Below are positions 5,778-10,465 of a stretch of 10,465 bases of DNA, piece after piece. The notes under the pieces were generated by a model, which searched no databases, was not told where the DNA came from, and saw only the letters and a list, made by a program, of their open reading frames with translations. The translations under genes were made by a program, and so were the position numbers. Positions within the stretch are counted from its first letter, which is position 1. Every line of letters starts with the position of its first letter. Origin of the DNA: Bacteroidales bacterium UBA2764 (GTDB lineage: Bacteria > Bacteroidota > Bacteroidia > Bacteroidales > Paludibacteraceae); NCBI GenBank assembly GCA_002352705.1, contig DEIW01000061.1:3009-13473 (forward strand), written 5' to 3'.

Positions 5778-7570
5778 TAAGAACCGAGATAATCAACACC
5801 ATTGGCCGCCAATTCCTTACGACCAACATTGAGAATGACGAGTATAGCTACCCCAAAGCATTCATCGCTGCACATAAAGATTTTGCAGCGGTGAAGATAG
5901 GTAGCCATCAGAACTTGGACATCCGCTTTATTGACAAGCAAGCGCGCGTAGCAGTCCTTGTGGAGACAAAACAAAACTTTGACGTTTCCTACGACAAAAA
6001 CAAGAAGCAACTCAATGCCTATATGGCATATGAAAAAGTGCTTACGGGCTACGCCATTATTGGTATTCTTGCCAATACGAACGATGATCGTATTCGCGTT
6101 TGGCATGACTGTGTTTCGGATGAAACATTCCTGAAGGACTTAACTGCCCTGACATCTTTTGCGGATTACCGCAATATTATTGCCCCCGAGCGCATTAACA
6201 ACAAGGAGCAAGTAATAAAGAGCACATATAAACTCAACGAAACTTTGCATGGAATGGGTATTTCCGAAACCTTGCGCAGTCAGTTTGTGGGTACGTGTAT
6301 TCTTGCGCTCAAAAACCATCTAAAATACGAAGGGCTTTCCACTACTCAAATCCTATCCGGCATTTACGATGTGTTGAGTGATTTGTTACACAATGACTTA
6401 AATCGTGCGGACAAGTTGTCTATCCTTCATACAAAGGTACTCCAAGACCAAAAAATCAGACAATTAGATGCCAAAGATATTACGCAAGTTCTCGATGATA
6501 TCAGCAAGGATATTATGCCGTATATCAATGAGGAAACCGCCAAGGGACAGGACTTATTGAATCTATTCTTCACTACCTTTAATAAATACGTAGGCAAGGC
6601 AGATAAAAACCAAGCTTTTACCCCCGATCACATTGTTTCGTTCATGTGTGATGTAATAGGTATTAACCACACCTCGCGCGTGTTAGATCCTTGTTGTGGT
6701 AGTGGGGCTTTCTTGGTGCGTGCCATGACAAACGCGCTGAACGACTGCCAGACGGAGAATGAACGTAACGAGGTAAAACAGCAACACATATACGGCATAG
6801 AGGCGGAAGAAAAAGCCTTTGGTTTGAGTACCACCAACATGCTTATCCACGGAGACGGGAACTCCAATGTGGTCATGAAGAGTTGCTTTGACCTCAAGCA
6901 GTGGATTAAAGAAGCGCATATAGACCGCGTACTGATGAATCCGCCATACAACGCCCAAAAACCATTCTGCCAGCCTTCATATGTCGCTACATGGAAAAAG
7001 GACTGTAAAGAAGATCCAAGCAAAGGACTGCACTACCTTTATTATGTTGCAGAGACTGTCGGCACAGGTAAGTTGGCGGTACTACTGCCCATGCAATGCG
7101 CCATCGGCAATACCGGAGATATTAAGAAATACAAGGAACAAATGATGCAACACCACCGCCTTGATGCAGTTTTTTCGCTCCCCGCAGAAATGTTCTATCC
7201 GGGCGCAAGCGTAGTGGCTTGTTGCATGATTTGGGAGTTAGGCATCCGTCATGAAAGCGCCAATATTCCTACCTTCTTCGGCTATTTCAAAGAGGACGGA
7301 TTTACCAAACGCAAGAACCTCGGACGAGTGGAGCGCATTGACCCCAAAACAGGGGAAGGGGCATGGAAAGCTATCCACGACAAATGGTTGCACCTCTACA
7401 AAACACGCACGGCAGAGGTAGGTTTGTCCGCGGTGCAGAAAGTCAGCTATGAGGACGAGTGGTGCGCAGAGGCATACATGGAGACGGACTATAGCACCCT
7501 TTCCGAAAAAGACTTTATCCGGAAGTTAGTGGACTATTCCGCTTTCTTGGTTCAAAACGAGGAGGTCTAA
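5774..7570 (+). CDS. Fused PD-(D/E)XK nuclease and N6-adenine methyltransferase, BcgI-A-like RM subunit
   Basis: 598 aa. The N-terminal part (about 1-135) shows LD49-I-R-F followed by VLVE64-T-K66, the D...ExK core of a PD-(D/E)XK nuclease as in HsdR and BcgI-type enzymes. Residues about 140-275 are helical. The methylase part has QAFTPDHIV (280-288, the usual 'ffTP' lead-in of HsdM-type enzymes), motif I DPCCGSG (305-311) and the gamma-class catalytic motif NPPY (389-392). The expected role is to methylate adenine using AdoMet and, on unmodified DNA, to cleave, with recognition supplied by the next gene. Size and fused layout match the A subunit of BcgI (about 72 kDa) better than a 500-aa HsdM, and no separate HsdR is seen. 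The start overlaps the previous stop by ATGA with little Shine-Dalgarno signal. If the N-terminal nuclease were degenerate, it would be an orphan methylase. Confidence 0.88.
   Translation: MIRTEIINTIGRQFLTTNIENDEYSYPKAFIAAHKDFAAVKIGSHQNLDIRFIDKQARVAVLVETKQNFDVSYDKNKKQLNAYMAYEKVLTGYAIIGILANTNDDRIRVWHDCVSDETFLKDLTALTSFADYRNIIAPERINNKEQVIKSTYKLNETLHGMGISETLRSQFVGTCILALKNHLKYEGLSTTQILSGIYDVLSDLLHNDLNRADKLSILHTKVLQDQKIRQLDAKDITQVLDDISKDIMPYINEETAKGQDLLNLFFTTFNKYVGKADKNQAFTPDHIVSFMCDVIGINHTSRVLDPCCGSGAFLVRAMTNALNDCQTENERNEVKQQHIYGIEAEEKAFGLSTTNMLIHGDGNSNVVMKSCFDLKQWIKEAHIDRVLMNPPYNAQKPFCQPSYVATWKKDCKEDPSKGLHYLYYVAETVGTGKLAVLLPMQCAIGNTGDIKKYKEQMMQHHRLDAVFSLPAEMFYPGASVVACCMIWELGIRHESANIPTFFGYFKEDGFTKRKNLGRVERIDPKTGEGAWKAIHDKWLHLYKTRTAEVGLSAVQKVSYEDEWCAEAYMETDYSTLSEKDFIRKLVDYSAFLVQNEEV
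7560..7565 (+). promoter_or_regulatory. Shine-Dalgarno site for the specificity subunit
   Basis: A GAGGAGG-type purine run ends six bases before the ATG at 7571, inside the last codons of the methylase gene. It is one of the few strong Shine-Dalgarno sequences in the window and fixes the start of the specificity gene. Confidence 0.55.
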
Positions 7571-8803
7571 ATGGACACAAGTACGTGGAAATGGTTTCGC
7601 TATGACGAAATCTTTGACATAAAGCATGGTTTCTATAATAAGAAGCCGGAAGACAACCCCGAAGGAGATATACCATTTATCGGGGCTACAGATTCCAATA
7701 ATGGTGTGACTTCCCACTCTGATTTAGAGACGATTGCAAACACTACTAAAACAGGTGATGGTAGTAATTCTCCCATGGAAGAAAAGATCTTTGAGAATTG
7801 TATTGCCGTTACTAACAATGGTTCAGTAGGTTATGCTTATTATCAGGCAAAACCATTCACTTGTACACACGACGTTAATCCCTTATACCTCAAAGGTCAC
7901 GAAATCAATCCATATATAGCATTATTCCTATGTACACTAATAGAGAAAGAGCGGTTTAGATGGGCGTATGGGCGTAAGTGGAGACCTATTCGTATGCCGT
8001 CATCTAAAATCAAACTCCCTGTAACTCCTGTCGGCACGCCCGATTGGCAATATATGGAGGATTTTGTCAAAGACCAAATTATCCCGCAACTCCCCAAGAA
8101 AGCACAAAGAGTTTGGCTACAAAAGTACGATACACAACCCATGCAACAAGAGAAAATGAAACTCAATACTGACGAGTGGAAATGGTTTCGCTACACGGAC
8201 TTATTTCAAATATCTGGGTCAAAGACTACGCCTGTAGAGGAATTAGAATCTTATGGAAAGGGAGAATATCCATACGTGACAACACAGGCTGTAAATAACG
8301 GCATTGAAGGCTATTATAACTATTGGACAGAAAAGGGAGGAGTTCTTACAATTGATTCAGCTGTATTGGGATTTTGTTCTTATCAAGAAAAAAACTTTTC
8401 TGCGTCTGATCACGTTGAGGTACTAACGCCTCTCTTTGAGATGAATAAATATATCGCTATATTTCTGGTCACGTTAATAAATAAGGAACAATATAGGTAT
8501 AGTTATGGTAGGAAATGTAGCCAAATAAAATTAAGAAATTCTAAAATCAAACTCCCTGCAACACCTTCCGGCGAGCCCGATTGGAAATTCATGGAGGACT
8601 ATATCAAATCCCTGCCGTTTTCAAGAAACATCGAGCCGAGCAAGCCCAACGAGATTGTAGATGAGTTGATGGAGATGAAGAAAGAGGTAATCAGAATGCG
8701 GCGAGCAATGGAAAACCAACACCAATCCGCAGAGGTTCACTACCACATCGACCACGTTGATAACCTCAACCTCGGCGACAATGTAGAGAATAAATTTTCA
8801 TAG
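7571..8803 (+). CDS. Restriction-modification specificity (S) subunit with two target-recognition domains, BcgI-B-like
   Basis: 410 aa, starting on the base after the methylase stop. It is an internal duplication. Repeat 1 (about 5-165) opens WKWFRYDEIFDI and closes SSKIKLPVTPVGTPDWQYMED. Repeat 2 (about 203-345) opens WKWFRYTDLFQI and closes NSKIKLPATPSGEPDWKFMED. The middles differ, as expected of two TRDs reading the halves of a bipartite site. 'NNG' turns and YGRK occur in both. A helical linker (166-200) joins the halves, and a coiled coil (about 358-385) follows the second. The tail (386-410) is unusual, with HYHIDHVD and NLNLGDNVEN, and resembles a segment of the 118-aa protein at 9716. 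Its role is DNA sequence recognition for the upstream nuclease-methylase. Type I HsdS is the alternative family, but no HsdR is present. Confidence 0.9.
   Translation: MDTSTWKWFRYDEIFDIKHGFYNKKPEDNPEGDIPFIGATDSNNGVTSHSDLETIANTTKTGDGSNSPMEEKIFENCIAVTNNGSVGYAYYQAKPFTCTHDVNPLYLKGHEINPYIALFLCTLIEKERFRWAYGRKWRPIRMPSSKIKLPVTPVGTPDWQYMEDFVKDQIIPQLPKKAQRVWLQKYDTQPMQQEKMKLNTDEWKWFRYTDLFQISGSKTTPVEELESYGKGEYPYVTTQAVNNGIEGYYNYWTEKGGVLTIDSAVLGFCSYQEKNFSASDHVEVLTPLFEMNKYIAIFLVTLINKEQYRYSYGRKCSQIKLRNSKIKLPATPSGEPDWKFMEDYIKSLPFSRNIEPSKPNEIVDELMEMKKEVIRMRRAMENQHQSAEVHYHIDHVDNLNLGDNVENKFS
7585..7602 (+). repeat. Direct repeat at start of TRD1 (copy 1)
   Basis: The 18 bases GTGGAAATGGTTTCGCTA are repeated exactly at 8176-8193 at the start of TRD2. 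They encode the conserved WKWFRY strand. Confidence 0.9.
8003..8021 (+). repeat. Direct repeat at end of TRD1 (copy 1)
   Basis: The 19 bases TCTAAAATCAAACTCCCTG recur exactly at 8540-8558 at the end of TRD2. They encode SKIKLP. Confidence 0.9.
8176..8193 (+). repeat. Direct repeat at start of TRD2 (copy 2)
   Basis: Exact second copy of the 18-mer at 7585-7602, in the same reading frame, 591 bp downstream. Confidence 0.9.
8540..8558 (+). repeat. Direct repeat at end of TRD2 (copy 2)
   Basis: Exact second copy of the 19-mer at 8003-8021, 537 bp downstream. Copy spacing differs between the TRD starts and ends because the two TRDs differ in length. Confidence 0.9.
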
Positions 8804-8837
8804 ACAAACTATTTCTTGCAAAATTACCGCAAAATGA

Positions 8838-8858
8838 AAGAAAAAAACACTTTTTCTT
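8838..8858 (+). terminator. Possible weak terminator after the RM operon
   Basis: AAGAAAAA (8838-8845) can pair with TTTTTCTT (8851-8858) around a 5-nt loop, about 35 bp after the specificity-subunit stop. The stem is almost all A-T, so termination would be weak. Confidence 0.25.
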
Positions 8859-8867
8859 AAAAATATT

Positions 8868-8897
8868 TTGCTATTCAAAAAAAAAGCATTACCTTTG
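8868..8897 (+). promoter_or_regulatory. hicAB promoter
   Basis: TTG at 8868-8870, a 19-bp spacer, then TACCTTTG at 8890-8897 matches the Bacteroidota consensus well. The hicA ATG is only 17 bp beyond the box, so the leader is very short. The -7 box overlaps one arm of a large inverted repeat, as expected for an autorepressed toxin-antitoxin promoter. Confidence 0.75.
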
Positions 8898-8914
8898 CGG
8901 CAGTTTTTGCAAAA

Positions 8915-9103
8915 ATGAAATACAACGAACTACATAAACGGCTAAAAAAGGCGGGGTGTTATCCTACTGGGAAATCGATAGCAGGGCACCCTGAATGGTA
9001 TAGCCCCATCACCGGCAAATACTTCCCGACAAGCAACCACGGCAGCAAGGAAGTCGCACCGGGAACATTAAGAAATATAATCCGCGATGCAGGTATCGCA
9101 TAA
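8915..9103 (+). CDS. hicA: HicA-family mRNA interferase toxin
   Basis: 62 aa, the usual HicA size. HicA toxins are small double-stranded-RNA-binding-fold ribonucleases that cut mRNA. Visible family marks are an N-terminal KYNELHKRLKKAGC helix, GHPEWYSP with the candidate catalytic His25, a second histidine in TSNHGSKEV (H42), and the C-terminal GTLRNIIRDAGI helix (50-61), one of the best-conserved parts of the family. The active-site segment reads AGH-P-E-W where many HicA have GSHH, so this is a divergent variant of the motif. It is followed 12 bp later by hicB, in the common toxin-first order, and has its own promoter. Confidence 0.88.
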   Translation: MKYNELHKRLKKAGCYPTGKSIAGHPEWYSPITGKYFPTSNHGSKEVAPGTLRNIIRDAGIA

Positions 9104-9115
9104 AAGGTTTTAACT

Positions 9116-9517
9116 ATGAAAGAATACGAAGCACATGTAGAGAGCAACGGCGCTGGATGGTACAGCGTGTATTGCAATGAGCAATTTCCTTTCGGCTTTT
9201 TTGGCGAAGGAGCAACGATAGAGGAGGCAGAGCGTGACTTCTTAGCTACCTTTGAGGCCTTCCGAGAGGAGCACAAAGCCCGCACCGGCGAGGATGTACA
9301 AGCTACTTTTACGTTCGTCAAAGATATGTCCGCCGTTCTGCAAGAGTGCAAAGAATTTATATCCTTTGCATATCTGTCGCAACTGACCGGTATTAGCAAA
9401 GCTATGCTTTCGCAATACGCCTGCGGTACCAGACGCCCCAAACCCGCTCAACGTGATAAGATCGTAGGCGGTATTCATAAAATAGGACAAACGTGCATGC
9501 AAATAAGCGTGCCATAA
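9116..9517 (+). CDS. hicB: HicB-family antitoxin with C-terminal HTH
   Basis: 133 aa. Residues 1-55 follow the HicB partial-RNase-H fold: YEAHVESNGAGWYSVY, then FGEGATIEEAERDFLATFEAF. That domain normally binds and blocks HicA. Residues about 83-120 form a helix-turn-helix (FAYLSQLTGISKAMLSQYACG, then RRPKPAQRDKI) of the Cro/XRE kind found at the C-terminus of many HicB, so it should also repress the hicAB promoter. It starts 12 bp after the hicA stop and is certainly co-transcribed. A likely operator is the inverted repeat at 8816-8912. The long minus-strand frame across hicAB is a shadow. Confidence 0.85.
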   Translation: MKEYEAHVESNGAGWYSVYCNEQFPFGFFGEGATIEEAERDFLATFEAFREEHKARTGEDVQATFTFVKDMSAVLQECKEFISFAYLSQLTGISKAMLSQYACGTRRPKPAQRDKIVGGIHKIGQTCMQISVP

Positions 9518-9634
9518 CACTACCGTCACTTACTGACGTAAAACAGAAGGACATAATTTTATTTCAAAGGCATATTCCTTTTAGACAAGTCGGCAAACTT
9601 AAGCAACAGAAGAAATATGTCCCAATTACCTTGT

Positions 9635-9702
9635 ATGGGTAGGTGGGACTTTCTTGCGCTTTGCCGAAAGCCGTTTACGGTCCCACTTGCCCATGCATTT
9701 TT
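9635..9702 (+). promoter_or_regulatory. Long nested hairpin followed by T6, terminator/attenuator-like
   Basis: ATGGGTAGGTGGGAC (9635-9649) pairs with GTCCCACTTGCCCAT (9680-9694) at 13 of 15 positions, including a 7-bp GTGGGAC/GTCCCAC block. The 30-nt loop holds an inner GCTTT-GCCG-AAAGC stem. GCA and then T6 (9697-9702) follow, as in an intrinsic terminator. It lies 118 bp after hicB and 14 bp before the next likely start codon. Confidence 0.6.
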
Positions 9703-9715
9703 TAACGCACAAACC

Positions 9716-10072
9716 ATGAGCAAGGAAGAAATGCAGCAACAAATCCTCGATGCCATTACATCGGGGAAGATTCAAGTAACTAACATCAATTTCGGGGATC
9801 ACGTCGAGCACCAGCACAAAATCGAAAAAGTCGAGGCAGGAGGTGTCGGGTTCCAAATCTTCGAGGCTTCCAAGATGGATCTACCGCGACCCAAAGAGAA
9901 CGACTACAACGCTGTGCGTGAGTATATCGAAGCCCGCAAGACAAAAGATCCCGTCTTCAAGGAGTACTGCAATTCGCACCAACGAAAACAACTCTGTGAA
10001 CGCCTTTCCGACGAATTTGGATGGCTCGTCGATGACCACCATTTAGGCGTCAATATCGGCAGAAACAAATAA
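9716..10072 (+). CDS. Unknown 118-aa protein with a GD-motif segment and helical C-terminal domain
   Basis: Not recognised. From the ATG at 9716 the product is MSKEEMQQQILDAITSGK..., a normal soluble N-terminus. An in-frame ATG at 9617 would add 33 residues encoded by a hairpin, which looks unlike protein. Residues 20-33 (QVTNINFGDHVEHQ) form a short polar strand-like segment very similar to the tail of the specificity subunit. Residues about 63-118 look like a compact helical domain with DYNAVREYIEARK, FKEYC, LCERLSDEFGWLVDDHHLG and a basic end. No catalytic motif, signal peptide or membrane helix is visible. It follows hicB with no new promoter detected and ends in a strong terminator, so it may be the last gene of the hicAB transcript, gated by the hairpin at 9635-9702. 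Confidence 0.65.
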   Translation: MSKEEMQQQILDAITSGKIQVTNINFGDHVEHQHKIEKVEAGGVGFQIFEASKMDLPRPKENDYNAVREYIEARKTKDPVFKEYCNSHQRKQLCERLSDEFGWLVDDHHLGVNIGRNK

Positions 10073-10074
10073 TC

Positions 10075-10099
10075 AGCGACCGCAACGGTCGCTTTTTTT
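10075..10099 (+). terminator. Rho-independent terminator
   Basis: AGCGACCG (10075-10082), loop CAA, CGGTCGCT (10086-10093), then T7 (10093-10099): a perfect 8-bp G/C-rich stem three bases after the stop codon of the 118-aa gene. Confidence 0.92.
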
Positions 10100-10135
10100 A
10101 TGCCGTTTTGGCTCTTTTTCCGTACATTTTTCATT

Positions 10136-10174
10136 AAGTCACACCAAGTCACAAAAAAGTCACATCTGTGACTC
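10136..10174 (+). promoter_or_regulatory. Phased AAGTCACA repeats, probable operator
   Basis: Three direct copies of AAGTCACA (10136-10143, 10146-10153, 10157-10164) are spaced 10 and 11 bp apart, about one helical turn. A fourth, inverted copy TGTGACTC (10167-10174) makes the palindrome AGTCACA-TC-TGTGACT at 10158-10173. The group lies just upstream of, and at the -33 position of, the TACCTTTG box at 10195. Confidence 0.65.
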
Positions 10175-10194
10175 ATAATCCCACTTAAAATTCC

Positions 10195-10202
10195 TACCTT
10201 TG
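10195..10202 (+). promoter_or_regulatory. -7 box of the primase-like gene promoter
   Basis: TACCTTTG matches TAnnTTTG exactly. There is no TTG at the -33 position; instead the palindromic AGTCACA/TGTGACT site is there, suggesting dependence on or control by a DNA-binding protein. The resulting leader would be about 165 nt. Confidence 0.6.
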
Positions 10203-10370
10203 CACTCGCTTACGTTAAGGCTTGTTACGGCTCGCGGCACAGCCGCTCAATAGAAACTCGCCTTACGCTACGCTCTCCCCACCGGGTGCACTCCGTTAGC
10301 GCCCGTCTGGGACCCCAATGGGTAAATGACTAAATGAGTAAATGAGTAAATAAGTAAATAAGTAAATGAT
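10203..10370 (+). other. Long structured leader: G/C-rich block plus 8-bp repeats
   Basis: Bases 10203-10320 are clearly richer in G/C than the surroundings and hold a GCGGC-ACA-GCCGC hairpin (10234-10246), three TTACG units within short repeats, and G/C-rich self-complementary stretches. No reading frame of protein character is visible. Bases 10323-10370 are six contiguous 8-mers: TAAATGAC, TAAATGAG, TAAATGAG, TAAATAAG, TAAATAAG, TAAATGAT. They end directly at the start codon at 10371. Confidence 0.6.
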
Positions 10371-10465
10371 ATGGCAAACAGACAAGAGATAGTGTGTGAT
10401 TATGTTTTCAACAATTTGGTGCAGTTCGACCGGTTGCGGCATGACGTGGTATCCAACAAAGTGCA
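10371..10465 (+). CDS. N-terminus of probable VirE/BT4734-like primase-associated protein (runs off window)
   Basis: The first 31 codons only. The product begins MANRQEIVCDYVFNNLVQFD, then RLRHDVVSNKV. The pattern of a short helix, then F-x-R-x-D/N-V-V-x-x-K/Q-V resembles the N-termini of VirE/BT4734-type proteins of Bacteroidales mobile elements, which usually continue into a primase or P-loop helicase part. The evidence is a short recalled pattern, so the assignment is tentative. Other ATGs in the leader repeats lead to immediate stops, which supports the start at 10371. Expression is likely controlled by the AAGTCACA sites and the long leader. Confidence 0.45.
   Translation, partial: MANRQEIVCDYVFNNLVQFDRLRHDVVSNKV

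Larger units (their letters stand above)
8816..8912. repeat. Imperfect inverted repeat bracketing the hicA promoter
   Basis: The left arm TTGCAAAATTACCGCAAA (8816-8833) and right arm TTTGCGGCAGTTTTTGCAA (8894-8912) are inverted copies. TTGCAAAA and CCGCAAA match perfectly in each and only the 3-4 base spacer differs. The right arm overlaps the -7 box and reaches to within 3 bp of the hicA start codon. Confidence 0.8.

Noticed and set aside
5774..8803. Complete type I RM system (HsdM, HsdS, HsdR)
   Set aside because: No HsdR helicase is present, and the methylase has its own N-terminal nuclease-like motif; a BcgI-like layout fits better.
8959..9441. 160-aa minus-strand open frame
   Set aside because: Antisense to hicA and hicB, which have strong family signatures on the plus strand.
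9617..9715. N-terminal extension of the 118-aa protein
   Set aside because: The 33 extra residues are encoded by the long hairpin and its loop and do not look like protein; the start at 9716 is preferred but not proven.

Overview
The window looks like a chromosomal segment of a Bacteroidota bacterium, most likely of the order Bacteroidales. Three things point there. Promoters fit the Bacteroidota form TTG-(19 or 20 bp)-TAnnTTTG at 5154-5184 and 8868-8897, with the TAnnTTTG box alone at 2059-2066, 4121-4128 and 10195-10202. Long regulators combine a signal peptide, TPRs, a membrane helix and an AraC-type HTH. The intergenic DNA is A/T-rich and full of short degenerate repeats. Shine-Dalgarno sites are mostly weak. 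No rRNA, tRNA, complete insertion sequence or CRISPR array was seen.

Left half (1-4732), all on the minus strand. Read in the direction of transcription: a small secreted Spy/LTxxQ-like protein with a His/Lys/Gly-rich tail (4271-4732) ending in a strong terminator; a TPR-membrane-AraC regulator (2407-4092); a 375-bp A/T-rich gap with a 9-bp tandem repeat; a paralogous regulator (274-2031); and, about 40 bp further on, the start of a secreted protein cut by the window edge (1-234). The two regulators have nearly identical -7/+1 regions and are probably controlled alike. They probably sense a periplasmic signal through their TPRs and act on DNA from the membrane.

Right half (5268-10465), all on the plus strand, separated by a 535-bp divergent intergenic region. 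It is a small defence or accessory cluster. An operon begins with a 169-aa membrane-anchored Sel1-like protein. This overlaps by ATGA with a 598-aa protein that joins an N-terminal PD-(D/E)XK nuclease motif to an N6-adenine methylase, and that is followed directly by a 410-aa two-TRD specificity subunit. The two large proteins have the architecture of BcgI-type (type IIB) restriction-modification: cleavage and methylation in one chain, recognition in the other. A HicAB toxin-antitoxin pair follows with its own promoter, then a 118-aa protein of unknown function ending in a strong terminator, then a regulatory region and the first 31 codons of a probable VirE/BT4734-like primase-related protein of the kind often carried by Bacteroidales mobile elements.

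Features that family assignment does not explain: a C9 homopolymer in codons 6-8 of the coupled Sel1-like gene, which could make it phase-variable; a 13-residue motif shared by the tail of the specificity subunit and the 118-aa protein; a large inverted repeat bracketing the hicA promoter; a long nested hairpin before the 118-aa gene; helically phased AAGTCACA repeats next to the primase-like promoter; and runs of TAAATG-type 7- and 8-bp repeats in two 5' leaders.
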